From assembly GCA_001801685.1 (NCBI GenBank), contig MGYJ01000054.1, positions 39,027 to 103,026 of the forward strand: 64,000 nt of DNA, given 5' to 3'. The notes beneath the pieces were generated by a model. That model searched no databases and was not told where the DNA came from. It saw nothing but the letters and a program-made list of their open reading frames with translations. Shown piece after piece: positions 18,175 to 28,352 of this stretch; position 1 is the first letter of the stretch; every line of letters starts with the position of its first letter. Origin of the DNA: Gammaproteobacteria bacterium RIFCSPHIGHO2_12_FULL_63_22 (lineage in GTDB: Bacteria > Pseudomonadota > Gammaproteobacteria > Xanthomonadales > Xanthomonadaceae). A program made the position numbers and the translations under genes.

Positions 18175-18724
18175 CGCCGCTCTCCCCGTAGTCGCGCAAC
18201 ACCTTGCAGGCTTCATCGCGACCGAGGTCGCGATGGACGGCGATTCCGCGACGCTCCAGTTCACCGGCCCAGTCGGCTGGCAGCGGGCCTTCGTCGAATC
18301 GGGCGAGCGACTGCACGTCATCGCTGCGCGCGCCGATCAACACTTCATCGATTCCCGCCCAGATCAGCGCGCCGTAACACATCGCGCAGGGCTGCGCGGA
18401 CGTGGCCAGCGTGATCGGCCCACCCTCGGCATTGAGCCGGAAACGGCGGAGGTTCTGCTGGCTGCTGCCAAGCGCCATCACTTCGGCATGCGCCGCCGAG
18501 CAATTCGATGTGAGCACCTGGTTGACGCCGACACCGAGCAAGCGGCCCGTGCCATCGAATACTGCCGCGCCAAACGGACCGCCGGTGCCATGCGCGACAT
18601 TGGAACGCGACAGTCCGATGGCGAGTGCCATGCGTTCCTTCCGGTCCGGATACAGCCTGTCCATCGCCACTTCAGCCCGGACCCAGTCGGGCAGCGCCAG
18701 AGACACCTGCATGCCGATCGTCAT
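18164..18724 (-). CDS. Nucleoside/guanine deaminase-like zinc enzyme
   Basis: A 186-residue member of the cytidine/deoxycytidylate deaminase superfamily. The zinc site is complete: HAEVMAL provides the His ligand and catalytic Glu, and PCAMCYGALIWAG provides the two Cys ligands. The C-terminal part has the FDEGPLPADW and DYGESGVVY segments, as in bacterial nucleoside deaminases related to GuaD rather than the tRNA deaminase TadA. The preferred base cannot be fixed. The ATG at 18724 overlaps the preceding lipoprotein gene's stop (ATGA), and rlmM starts inside its last codons, so this is a coupled lipoprotein-deaminase-rlmM-EF-hand series. Confidence 0.88.
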   Translation of the reverse strand: MTIGMQVSLALPDWVRAEVAMDRLYPDRKERMALAIGLSRSNVAHGTGGPFGAAVFDGTGRLLGVGVNQVLTSNCSAAHAEVMALGSSQQNLRRFRLNAEGGPITLATSAQPCAMCYGALIWAGIDEVLIGARSDDVQSLARFDEGPLPADWAGELERRGIAVHRDLGRDEACKVLRDYGESGVVY

Positions 18725-19266
18725 TGCAGCGGCTCGCTGTTTTCCATCATCGGGACACCCTGGCACTTTCCAGCCACGCACTGGCAGCCATCGATCGCGG
18801 GAAAACCGCAAATGCCGACGCGGCCGTCCTCGGCGCATGCGGCTTTCACTTTTTCCGGGAAGGTCGGTGTGTCCTTGTTGACGCACACGGGGCGATAGCC
18901 GCAGCAGCTGCCGGCATCCTTCATCGCGCAATCGGAATCGCTGCGACAGGCGCGACCGGCATCCACGCCGAGCGACAGCGGCGGCAGTTCCGGCTTGCCT
19001 TCGGGCCCGGACATGGGCGCGGAAGGCGTGGACGGAGGATTGCTCGCCACGGGCGCGGGTGACGGAAGCGACGCTGCGGGTGCGGGTGCGGCGGGCGGCG
19101 CTGATGGCGCGGCAGCCGGTGCAGGGGCAGGTTGCAGCGCCTTTGCATTGCTATCGGTCGTCGCGCCGGCGGGCGAATTACCCGGTGCGTTGCAGGACGC
19201 CAGGGCCAGCATCGCGGCCGCCATCGCGGCCCACGCCAGTTTCCGAATCATCGCCTGCTTGTCCAT
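18721..19266 (-). CDS. Cysteine-rich lipoprotein of unknown function
   Basis: A 181-residue predicted lipoprotein: basic N-terminus, hydrophobic helix, lipobox LALASC. A roughly 60-residue linker made almost entirely of Ala and Pro follows. The C-terminal 80 residues form a compact Cys-rich domain with ten cysteines, including a CRSDSDC start, adjacent CC, CVNKD, CGFPAIDGCQCV and a final GKC. That many cysteines in an exported domain suggests several disulfides. The start at ATG 19266 has a GAGG ribosome-binding site 8 bases upstream. It lies 20 bases after the glnS stop and overlaps the deaminase gene. I do not recognise a characterised homologue. Confidence 0.78.
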   Translation of the reverse strand: MDKQAMIRKLAWAAMAAAMLALASCNAPGNSPAGATTDSNAKALQPAPAPAAAPSAPPAAPAPAASLPSPAPVASNPPSTPSAPMSGPEGKPELPPLSLGVDAGRACRSDSDCAMKDAGSCCGYRPVCVNKDTPTFPEKVKAACAEDGRVGICGFPAIDGCQCVAGKCQGVPMMENSEPLQ

Positions 19267-19286
19267 GGTCCGGGCCTCGCGCATGT

Positions 19287-21026
<1,740 letters not shown>

Positions 21027-21189
21027 GCGCAAGGGTTTCTTCGTGGGAGTCGGCAAGTTTACCCGACCTCCGCAGATCGACGGAGACCGGGACCGCTCTC
21101 CGCGTGCTGCAACGTTCATGGTACCGGCCATGCGATATGCCGATGCTCCGATTTGCGGCACACTGGGCTTCGCAAGAGGGAGTGCGGAA

Positions 21190-23415
21190 GTGACGAGATC
21201 GAACTGGACCGTGGGCTGGACCCGGCGCCTGCTGGCGGCCCTGGCTGCATCAGCCGGCCTGGTCGCTGGAATTCAGGCATCGGTCCCCGACACCGCAGCC
21301 CCGTCCCCAGCGCTTTCGGCCGGCCCGACGATGGCCATCGTCCAGGCACCCTCGACGATCTCGCTGGACCAGATCGTGTCCGGCCGCGCAAAGATTGGTT
21401 TCACGCCCGTGGTTTCCGACGGAATCCATGCCATCGGTCGGCCCGGCACTACCATCTGGCTGCGGATCCGGACGCAACTCCCGACCGACGACGCGCCGCG
21501 TTTCGTCAGCCTGCCGCGGCAGGCCATCGATTCCTTCCGGTTGCACGTGGACGGCAATCCGGGCAATCCGGTGGCCAGTACCGGCATCGCGGAGACCGAT
21601 GAAGCCGTGCGCTGGCCCGACTCTTTCGTCCTGGCACTGCCCGCATTGACTCCACGCAATACCACCCTGTACCTGGAAATCCAGGGGCAGGGCCATCTGA
21701 ACCTGCGACCGAGGGTGATTGACCAGGCCCAGTGGCGCGAGCGGGCCCGGGCCAGCAGCCTGGCCTACGACCTGCTCTATTCGGGCTTGTTCGGCATCTT
21801 CGTGATCGCCGTGGCGCGCCGCGCCGTGACGGGCGACCGCACGCTTCGGGTAGCGGCCGCGGCTTTCGGTGCCCTGTGTGCCGCCGTCGTTGGCAACTAT
21901 CACCTGCAGTTGAGCCTGGGTGGCACCAGCCTGGCTGCCATTCCGGCGTTGCCGGTGGTGCTCTGGGTCATGGCCTGCGCGCCCCTGCTGTGGGCAACCC
22001 AGCAATTCGCGAGCCTGGAAAAAACCAACCCGTCGCTGGCAACGTTGCTCGACCGTGCCGGCTTCGCGCTCGTGGCGCTGGCCCTGCTGATGCTGGTTCT
22101 GCCTGTGTGGCTGGTGCCGCAATTGCAGGTGACCGGCCTGCTGGTGGTCGCCGCGACCAGCGTGGCCTGCGCAGCCGTGCTGTTCTCGGACCCGAGGCAG
22201 TGGCGCTGGCTGCCAGCGCTGGTCTGGGTGGCCATGGTGCCGGCAATGGCGGTGATCGCGCTCGGGTTCCTGCAATTGTTGCCGGCGACGCGCTTGGTAA
22301 CGCGCGGCTTCCAGTTGCTGCTCGCGCTGCTGATGGTCATCTATCTTTTCGCGCCGTGGATCCGCGGGGCACTGCAGGAGCGGCAGCGGCGGCTGCGTGG
22401 CGGCAGCACCGAACAAAGCGCTGAACAGAAGATCGCCCATGCACGCGAGTGGATGATTCGCAGCCTGCAGGCAGGTATGGAAAACGCGTCGGACGAGGGT
22501 GACATGGAGTGGATCGCCTACCGTCGCCTGATGGGAGGATTGAAGCCCGTGTTGCCACAGCACGCGGCCGCGGTCATCGCCATGAACTATCACAACGAGG
22601 ACCTGCTGCTGGTCGAGCCAAAGACAGCCGAGCCCTGGTTCCAGATGTTGCTGGCGCAACGTGGCTCGCTGCTCAAGAACCTGAGCCGTTCGCTGGCGCC
22701 CCAGCAGATCGGCGTGGACTTCACCGGGCCGGACGGGCCGGTGCAGCAGGCCCTGCTGGCGGTCATTCCCCTGCCGATCGAACGCCCGGGTTGGGGCGTG
22801 CTGGTCATCGAAAGAAGCTCGAACGTCAGTTACAGCGATCCCGAACTCGACTTGTGCACGGAATTCGCCGCGCTGGCGACCACCGCTGGCGATGAAGCCG
22901 CGACCGTGATGCAGCTGAGGCAGGCTAACGAGATCGAGCCTGAGTCAGGCGTCTATCGCCGCGAGATGGTCGAGCAATTGCTTCGTCGCGCGCACGAGTC
23001 CGCCGCGCTGAAGCGCAAGCCACTGTCGTTGTTGCAGATAGCCATCGACAATTTCGAACCGTTGTCGCCGGAATCTTCGGCAACCGTCGCGCGGGTAGTT
23101 GCAGACATCATCCGCGAGGAGATCGATTACGGCGAAACGATCGCCCGCGTCGAACCCGATCAATTCCTGGTGCTGTTGTCGGGCCGGCCGATTGGCGAGG
23201 CACGCGCGCTGGCTGAGCGGATTTGCGCCGCCGTGAAGAAACTGGGCCTGCCCACTGCCGACGAAAAAGTGTTGGGCCTGAGCATCGGCGTCTCGCAGAT
23301 GCTGATGGGAGAGCGCAGTCCGCAGCTTGCACTGGAGCGAGCCGTGCGCGCGCTGGCCAAGGCCCGCCAGTACGGCGGCAACCAGGTGCAGGCGGTCGCC
23401 GGGGCCGTGGGCTGA
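21190..23415 (+). CDS. 7TM-DISM membrane sensor with degenerate GGDEF domain
   Basis: A 741-residue signalling protein. A signal peptide (about residues 1-30) precedes a periplasmic 7TMR-DISM-type beta-sandwich (about 45-185), a seven-helix membrane unit (about 190-390), a GAF-like region (about 430-590) and a C-terminal GGDEF-type domain (about 600-735). The active-site GG(D/E)EF is replaced by EPDQF at residues 655-659, and the upstream I-site RxxD is also absent, so diguanylate cyclase activity is unlikely. It may act as a c-di-GMP- or GTP-responsive or purely structural regulator. I chose GTG 21190 because AGAGGGA lies 8 bases upstream; ATGs at 21118 and 21130 lack such a site. It diverges from glnS. 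Confidence 0.85.
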   Translation: MTRSNWTVGWTRRLLAALAASAGLVAGIQASVPDTAAPSPALSAGPTMAIVQAPSTISLDQIVSGRAKIGFTPVVSDGIHAIGRPGTTIWLRIRTQLPTDDAPRFVSLPRQAIDSFRLHVDGNPGNPVASTGIAETDEAVRWPDSFVLALPALTPRNTTLYLEIQGQGHLNLRPRVIDQAQWRERARASSLAYDLLYSGLFGIFVIAVARRAVTGDRTLRVAAAAFGALCAAVVGNYHLQLSLGGTSLAAIPALPVVLWVMACAPLLWATQQFASLEKTNPSLATLLDRAGFALVALALLMLVLPVWLVPQLQVTGLLVVAATSVACAAVLFSDPRQWRWLPALVWVAMVPAMAVIALGFLQLLPATRLVTRGFQLLLALLMVIYLFAPWIRGALQERQRRLRGGSTEQSAEQKIAHAREWMIRSLQAGMENASDEGDMEWIAYRRLMGGLKPVLPQHAAAVIAMNYHNEDLLLVEPKTAEPWFQMLLAQRGSLLKNLSRSLAPQQIGVDFTGPDGPVQQALLAVIPLPIERPGWGVLVIERSSNVSYSDPELDLCTEFAALATTAGDEAATVMQLRQANEIEPESGVYRREMVEQLLRRAHESAALKRKPLSLLQIAIDNFEPLSPESSATVARVVADIIREEIDYGETIARVEPDQFLVLLSGRPIGEARALAERICAAVKKLGLPTADEKVLGLSIGVSQMLMGERSPQLALERAVRALAKARQYGGNQVQAVAGAVG

Positions 23416-23416
23416 C

Positions 23417-24064
23417 ATGCGTACGCTGGTGATCGGCAACAAGAATTATTCGTCGTGGTCCCTGCGGCCGTGGCTGCTGATGCGGCATTTCGGCATCGAA
23501 TTCGACGAAGTGGTGTTGCCGCTGGATACGCCTGAATTCTTCCAGCGCATCAGCGCCTATTCGCCGACGGGACGCGTGCCTGCCTTGCAGCTGGACGATG
23601 AAATAGTCTGGGATTCCCTGGCTATCTGCGAGACGGTGAATGAACGTTGGCTGGGCGGGCGCGCCTGGCCGCAGTCGCCTCGCGCACGCGCCGCGGCCCG
23701 CAGCGCGGCTTGCGAGATGCATTCGGGATTCGGCGCATTGCGCAGCCAGCTGCCGATGAATTGCCGCAGGCAGCCACGGGAGCCGCATTGGGATGCCGCC
23801 GCCGATCGCGATATCGCCAGGGTCGAGCAGTTGTGGCAGGAACTGCGCAGCACGCACGGCGGTGACGGCGGGTTCCTGTGCGGGCAATTCGGAATCGTGG
23901 ACGCGATGTTCGCGCCTGTGTGCGTGCGCTTCAGGGGCTACGGCCCGGCGTTGCAGGAGTCCACGCTCGATTACATGCAGCGCATGTTCGCGCTGCCCGC
24001 GATGATGGAATGGTTGTCGGCGGCCGAAGTCGAGCCCGCCCGCGTGAGCGCCGACGAGGCCTGA
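23417..24064 (+). CDS. Glutathione S-transferase family protein
   Basis: A 215-residue cytosolic GST-like protein. The N-terminal thioredoxin-fold domain opens with LVIGNKNYSSWSLRPWLLM, whose NYSSWS serines occupy the glutathione-activating position. It continues with SPTGRVPALQLDDEIVWDSLAICE, the glutathione-binding VPAL and DSxAI elements. The C-terminal helical domain follows from about residue 85. The ATG at 23417 lies one base after the upstream stop, so the gene is probably cotranscribed with the membrane sensor. Substrates are unknown. Confidence 0.9.
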   Translation: MRTLVIGNKNYSSWSLRPWLLMRHFGIEFDEVVLPLDTPEFFQRISAYSPTGRVPALQLDDEIVWDSLAICETVNERWLGGRAWPQSPRARAAARSAACEMHSGFGALRSQLPMNCRRQPREPHWDAAADRDIARVEQLWQELRSTHGGDGGFLCGQFGIVDAMFAPVCVRFRGYGPALQESTLDYMQRMFALPAMMEWLSAAEVEPARVSADEA

Positions 24065-24075
24065 ATTCGCGGTCC

Positions 24076-24711
24076 CTAGTTTCCTATCGAGCAGACCAGC
24101 ACCAGCTCGCAGGCGCCGGCGCCCGAGTCTTCGCGGCTGAGCGAGCTGCGCCATTGCCATCCGGATGGGTCGTCGATGTGGACCAGCCAGCCGTGGATTC
24201 GCACCACGTCGCCATCCTTGATCCGTTCCAGCTGCCTTGCGACATTCGCGTCGAAGGGCACCATGTGCATGTTCGCGCTGCTGCGCACGATCGTCCCGAC
24301 CGGCATTGGCGGGCCGTCGTCGCCCCAACGGTAGCGATACCAGCGGCTACCCTGGCTGACGTGCAGCCGGTCGGCCATCCCCGGCGCCGCCATCGGTCCC
24401 CAGCCAAGCGCCAGGTCGGTGGGCGAGAAGCGGGACTCGCGACCCAGCGAATAGTCCTCGCGCGAAAGGACCCGGGCCTCCAGGCTGAAACCCGCCTGTG
24501 GAGAGAAGCGGGTGCCGTCGATATCGAATGGCTGCATCCGGCCATTCACCTCAGACTGCAGCGGCTGTGCCGCGTCGGTGAATGACGGCGGCATCGGGCA
24601 GGTGATCGCGCTGGCCGCGCTGGCGGGCAGGTGCGCGGTCCTTCCGCCGCGTCCAACCAGGACCAGGCCGGCGAGCAGGATGAACAGGGTGATCCAAAGC
24701 CAGCGAGGCAT
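24076..24711 (-). CDS. Conserved membrane-anchored protein of unknown function
   Basis: A 211-residue protein with one N-terminal membrane helix (PRWLWITLFILLAGLVLV) and a periplasmic domain. Strongly patterned segments are SREDYSLGRESRFSPTDLALGWGPM in the middle, SANMHMVP, and a C-terminal WQWRSSLSREDSGAGACEL block. I recall these segments as shared by uncharacterised proteins in many proteobacteria, so it is a real conserved family without known function. It follows the DUF3501 gene, with 4 bases between them, at the end of the oxyR-rubrerythrin series, which may hint at a redox or envelope-stress link. The ATG at 24711 is the one that starts the hydrophobic segment. Confidence 0.7.
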   Translation of the reverse strand: MPRWLWITLFILLAGLVLVGRGGRTAHLPASAASAITCPMPPSFTDAAQPLQSEVNGRMQPFDIDGTRFSPQAGFSLEARVLSREDYSLGRESRFSPTDLALGWGPMAAPGMADRLHVSQGSRWYRYRWGDDGPPMPVGTIVRSSANMHMVPFDANVARQLERIKDGDVVRIHGWLVHIDDPSGWQWRSSLSREDSGAGACELVLVCSIGN

Positions 24712-24715
24712 GGCC

Positions 24716-25300
24716 TTAGCGTCCGAAATCGCTGACCAGCGCGGCGGTGACGGCATCGGCCACGCGTACGCGTTCCCGCATTCGCAGGTCGTCGATTCCA
24801 ATCGACAGGGCGGTGCCCGACTTCAGGGCCGCGATGTCGTCGTCGGTGAACTCGAAACGCAGGAAGTGCACGGCCGAGGTCCTGTCCTCGTTGCTGCGAT
24901 CGAAGCCGTCATCGGCATGCGCGAAGGCCCGGCCATGGCCGTCGACTTCGGCATAGACGCGCGTCTCGATGCCGGCAAGCTTCGATAGTCGTTCGGCGCG
25001 TTCCACCGCTTCGGGAAACTCGAACAGCATCGTCGCCTTGAGGTTGCCGCCGTCGGGAATGAGCGGATTGTAGGCGTCCAGTTCCTCCTGGATTCCCGCA
25101 GCCTCGAAAATGCGCTCGATGCGCAGCATCTCCTGGATCTGGTACTGGACGGTAAGCCGGTCCTCGAACAGCAGGCTGATGTGCGCGCCCAGTGCAACGC
25201 AACGAGCCTTCTTGTGCGCGATCACGCGCGCACGGAACGCCGTCCTCTCGCCCGCATAGCGCTCGAGCGACTGCAAGTCCGCTCGCGTCAGCTTGTTCAT
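24716..25300 (-). CDS. DUF3501 family protein
   Basis: A 194-residue soluble protein of the DUF3501 family, recognised by the N-terminal RADLQSLERYAGERTAFRARVIAHKKAR segment, the VALGAHISLLFEDRLTVQYQIQEMLRIERIF block and the NPLIPDGGNLKATMLFEF segment. The family normally lies next to rubrerythrin and an Fe-S oxidoreductase gene, implying a role in peroxide or oxygen defence, but its activity is not known. Here rubrerythrin is 97 bases upstream and no Fe-S gene stands between. It starts at ATG 25300. Confidence 0.85.
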   Translation of the reverse strand: MNKLTRADLQSLERYAGERTAFRARVIAHKKARCVALGAHISLLFEDRLTVQYQIQEMLRIERIFEAAGIQEELDAYNPLIPDGGNLKATMLFEFPEAVERAERLSKLAGIETRVYAEVDGHGRAFAHADDGFDRSNEDRTSAVHFLRFEFTDDDIAALKSGTALSIGIDDLRMRERVRVADAVTAALVSDFGR

Positions 25301-25397
25301 GGCCGCATCCCCATGCCTGCATCCTCGTGCGCGCGGTGTTCCGGAGCCGTCCGCCGGCCAGCCTAGTGTAAGGACTTGCCTTGCGCCACGCAGGCAG

Positions 25398-25814
25398 TCA
25401 GCCCAGGTCGGCCAGCGCCTTGGCGAAGCGGTTGGCATGCGAGCGCTCGGCCTTGGCCAGCGTCTCGAACCAGTCAGCGATCTCGTCGAAGCCTTCTTCG
25501 CGTGCAGACCGGGCCATGCCCGGGTACATGTCCGCGTATTCGTAAGTCTCTCCGGCGATGGCGCTCCTGAGGTTGCTGGCCGTGTCGCCGAACGGCATGC
25601 CGGTCGCGGGGTCGCCCGTGGCTTCCAGGTATTCGAGGTGGCCATGGGCGTGGCCGGTCTCGCCTTCGGCCGTGGAACGGAACACGCTGGCGATGTCGCT
25701 GAGGCCTTCGACATCCGCCTTCTGCGCGAAATACAGGTAGCGACGATTGGCCTGCGACTCGCTCGAAAACGCGGCCTTCAGGTTTGCTTCGGTCAGGCTG
25801 TCTTTGAGTGGCAT
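25398..25814 (-). CDS. Rubrerythrin (diiron domain only)
   Basis: A 138-residue ferritin-like four-helix-bundle protein, a non-haem diiron peroxidase scavenging hydrogen peroxide. Metal-ligand positions visible are Glu in FSSESQANRRYLYFA, EGETGHAHGH, AGETYEYADMYPG and AKAERSHANRF. The C-terminal rubredoxin domain of classical rubrerythrins is missing, so electrons must come from another carrier. It lies 37 bases downstream of oxyR and is probably cotranscribed with it and with the DUF3501 gene, a coherent peroxide-response unit. Confidence 0.92.
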   Translation of the reverse strand: MPLKDSLTEANLKAAFSSESQANRRYLYFAQKADVEGLSDIASVFRSTAEGETGHAHGHLEYLEATGDPATGMPFGDTASNLRSAIAGETYEYADMYPGMARSAREEGFDEIADWFETLAKAERSHANRFAKALADLG

Positions 25815-25851
25815 GGGGTGCTCCGGGTGACGAATCGGTCGGGAGACTGCA

Positions 25852-26775
25852 TTAACGTTCGCGCTTGTTCGCAGGCGCCCTCAGCAATTCCGCTGGCAAC
25901 TCGCGCAACACCGCCGCGAACTGGTGCAGGAACGTGCCCATCGCCGAACTCTTTCGCCACACCATGGCAACCCTGCGGGTTGGCGCAGGCGTCTTGAAGT
26001 TCACCAGCTGGATGTCGCTCGACGTGGACACGGGCGGCTTCACCGCGAGCATGGGCAGCAGGGTGATGCCGACGCCGGCAGCCACCATTTGCCTGAGCGT
26101 TTCAAGGCTGGTCGCGCGGAAGCCATCCTTTTCGCCTGCACCCGCCTTGGTGCAAACCTCGAGCGCCTGGTCGCGAAGGCAATGGCCGTCTTCGAGCAGC
26201 AGCAGGTGTTGGTCGGCCAGGTCCGACAGTTGCAGGTTGCGGCGATTCGACAGCGGGTGCTTGCTCGGCACCGCCAGCATGAAAGGTTCCTCGAACAGGA
26301 ACTCGCTTTCCAGCCACTCCTCGTGCAGTGGCAGCGCCAGCACCGCGGCGTCCAGTCGGCCGTTGCGCAGCATGGCCAGCAGTTGTTCGGTCTTTTCCTC
26401 GACCAGCAACAATTCGAGCTTTGGAAATCGCGCACGCAGCACCGGCACGACATGCGGCAGCAGGTAGGGGCCCAGCGTGGGAAAAATCCCGAGCCGGATG
26501 CTGCCGCCTTCCGGGTCGATGGTTCGTCGCGCCGTTTCGCGCATCTGTTCGACGTCGGCCAGCACGCGCCGCGCCCGGTCTGCGATGTCGCGGCCCACCG
26601 GGGTCAGCATGACCTGCCGCGGCGCCCGTTCGACCAGGGCGACGCCGAGTTCTTCTTCCAGTTTGCGGATTTGCGTGGACAGCGTCGGCTGGCTGACATG
26701 GCAAGCCTGTGCCGCGCGACCGAAGTGCCGCAGGTCGGCGAGGGCAATCAGGTAGCCGAGGTCGCGAAGGTTCAC
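25852..26775 (-). CDS. oxyR: Hydrogen-peroxide-sensing transcriptional regulator OxyR
   Basis: OxyR is a LysR-type activator oxidised by peroxide through an intramolecular disulfide. With the GTG start at 26775 the protein has 307 residues, and the redox pair falls at Cys199 and Cys208 inside LLEDGHCLRDQALEVC, exactly the E. coli numbering. The N-terminal helix-turn-helix (FGRAAQACHVSQPTLSTQIRKLE) and the FRATSLETLRQMVAAGVGITLLP block are typical. The start is supported by the family N-terminus (NLRDLGYLIALAD). An OxyR-like palindrome lies six bases upstream, suggesting autorepression. It is followed by rubrerythrin and DUF3501 and diverges from prmC. Confidence 0.96.
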   Translation of the reverse strand: MNLRDLGYLIALADLRHFGRAAQACHVSQPTLSTQIRKLEEELGVALVERAPRQVMLTPVGRDIADRARRVLADVEQMRETARRTIDPEGGSIRLGIFPTLGPYLLPHVVPVLRARFPKLELLLVEEKTEQLLAMLRNGRLDAAVLALPLHEEWLESEFLFEEPFMLAVPSKHPLSNRRNLQLSDLADQHLLLLEDGHCLRDQALEVCTKAGAGEKDGFRATSLETLRQMVAAGVGITLLPMLAVKPPVSTSSDIQLVNFKTPAPTRRVAMVWRKSSAMGTFLHQFAAVLRELPAELLRAPANKRER

Positions 26776-26780
26776 GGAAG

Positions 26781-26795
26781 ATAGTCTAAACCTAT
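26781..26795. promoter_or_regulatory. Candidate OxyR-binding half-site in the oxyR-prmC intergenic region
   Basis: The sequence ATAG-N7-CTAT (ATAGTCTAAACCTAT) matches the 15-base OxyR element ATAGntnnnanCTAT at all eight palindromic bases and at the conserved A, with C in place of the inner T. It also satisfies the LysR-type T-N11-A rule. It sits 5 bases beyond the oxyR GTG, where binding would block oxyR transcription or initiation. The tandem second half expected seven bases further on is not clear, so affinity may be modest. Confidence 0.55.
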
Positions 26796-26927
26796 CAATC
26801 CGCCGATATGGTTGTTGGCGCATATGGCGCCGGCGGCCTCGGGGCCTGGTTGATCCAGGCCAGGGTTTCTTCCAGCACCGGAGACAATCGCGGCGAGCAA
26901 AAAAGTGTCATCAGGCACAATGCAAGG

Positions 26928-27770
26928 ATGTCGCCTTGCACCGTCGCCGATGCACTCGCCCTTGCTGCCGGACGTCTTCCCGGCGAGGAAGCGCGTGCCG
27001 AAGCGGAAATCCTGCTCGCCCATGCCTTGGGCAAACCACGGTCCTGGTTGTATGCCCACGCCAACGATCCGTTCCCGGAGCCAGGCGAAAAAGAATTTCG
27101 TGAGCTCATCGCGCGCAGGACTCGCGGCGAGCCGGTCGCGCATATCCTGGGCACGCAGGAATTCTGGTCGCTGCCGCTCGTGGTGACCAGCGACACCTTG
27201 ATTCCGCGTCCGGAGACGGAACTGCTGGTCGAACTCGCCCTGCAACGCCTGGCCGCAGATGCTCCCTTGCGCGTACTCGACCTCGGTACCGGCAGCGGCG
27301 CGATCGCGCTGGCCATCGCCCATGAACGGCCTCGGGTTTTGATAACAGCCGTCGATCGAAATCCGCGCACCCTCGACATCGCCCGCAAGAACGCGGCGCG
27401 GTTGGCGCCGGGACGGATCCGGTTCCTGGCGGGTGACTGGTTCTCGCCGGTGCAGGGCGAGTCGTTCGACCTGATCGTCAGCAACCCGCCTTATCTCGAG
27501 GCCGGCGACATCCATCTTTCGCAAGGCGACCTGCGCTTCGAGCCCGAACTGGCGCTGGTGGCGGGTGATGACGGGCTCGATTGCATTCGACGCATCGTCG
27601 ACGCGGCGCGGCAATTCCTGGCGCCGTCGGCCTGGCTGTTGATCGAGCATGGATTGAGGCAGGGCGCGCAGGTGCGGGCTCTGATGCTCGAGAGTGGACT
27701 GGTGGATGTCGGGACTTTTACCGACCTGGAACGGCGTGATCGCGTGACCGGCGCAATGCAGCCGGGCTGA
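26928..27770 (+). CDS. prmC: Peptide chain release factor N5-glutamine methyltransferase
   Basis: PrmC methylates the Gln of the GGQ motif in release factors such as PrfA (encoded here at 60499-61584). From ATG 26928 it has 280 residues: an N-terminal helical domain, then a SAM-dependent methyltransferase domain with IPRPETELLVELAL, DLGTGSGAIALAIA (SAM site), VDRNPRTLDIARKN and the substrate-binding catalytic motif SNPPYLE. The family is certain. In many gammaproteobacteria prmC follows prfA; here it stands about 33 kb away, diverging from oxyR. The start is the most family-like, although the ribosome-binding site is weak. Confidence 0.95.
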   Translation: MSPCTVADALALAAGRLPGEEARAEAEILLAHALGKPRSWLYAHANDPFPEPGEKEFRELIARRTRGEPVAHILGTQEFWSLPLVVTSDTLIPRPETELLVELALQRLAADAPLRVLDLGTGSGAIALAIAHERPRVLITAVDRNPRTLDIARKNAARLAPGRIRFLAGDWFSPVQGESFDLIVSNPPYLEAGDIHLSQGDLRFEPELALVAGDDGLDCIRRIVDAARQFLAPSAWLLIEHGLRQGAQVRALMLESGLVDVGTFTDLERRDRVTGAMQPG

Positions 27771-27780
27771 GCGCGACGAT

Positions 27781-28245
27781 TCAGCGCAGCGGAATTTCGA
27801 TGGCGACGCCGGGCTTGCCCGCGATGTCGAACTTCACGCGCTTTCCATTCGGATCGTCCCAGAGTTTTGCGGACGCGCGCGCACACATTGCCTTGTAACC
27901 CTGCGAAAGTTCGCGCCCCGCAGAACCGCGACGCTCGAAACGGAATGTCGCACCATCCTGGGCGGCGACCGCCGGCGCTTCGACATCGGCGTTTTCGAGA
28001 AGGCTTTGCAGCGCACGCTGGCTGAGGCTTGGTTCGGCCTGCTGGAAGCGCGGCCCGCGGTGCGCGCCGTTGGCCACGGTGATCGGGTGGGATCGCGTGA
28101 GGGAAGCGGGTGCCGCGGTGCCCGATGCCGCCGGGAACTTGAGCTGCAGCACAGACGCAGGCTTGGCCTGGCACCACGCCGCCTCGGGAGCGAGCGCGAG
28201 CATGGCTAGCATCGACAGTCCGACTGCATGGCACCGGCAGTTCAT
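27781..28245 (-). CDS. Exported hypothetical protein
   Basis: A 154-residue protein with a probable signal peptide (NCRCHAVGLSMLAMLALAPEAAWC) and a small basic exported domain. Near the middle is RFQQAEPSLSQRALQSLLENADVE and near the end SQGYKAMCARASAKLWDDPNGKRV followed by a short beta-rich tail. Start ATG 28245 is preceded by AGGGG about 8 bases upstream. It converges on prmC with a 10-base gap. I do not recognise a family, and no catalytic motif is evident. Confidence 0.6.
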   Translation of the reverse strand: MNCRCHAVGLSMLAMLALAPEAAWCQAKPASVLQLKFPAASGTAAPASLTRSHPITVANGAHRGPRFQQAEPSLSQRALQSLLENADVEAPAVAAQDGATFRFERRGSAGRELSQGYKAMCARASAKLWDDPNGKRVKFDIAGKPGVAIEIPLR

Positions 28246-28352
28246 CACACACACCCCTTCAAGGCCACGAGCGCGAATCCGTGCACTCGCCGCCATTGAA
28301 GCCCAAGCGGCGATATCACACAAGCGACGAATGCTGAACGAAAGTGAGCCGT

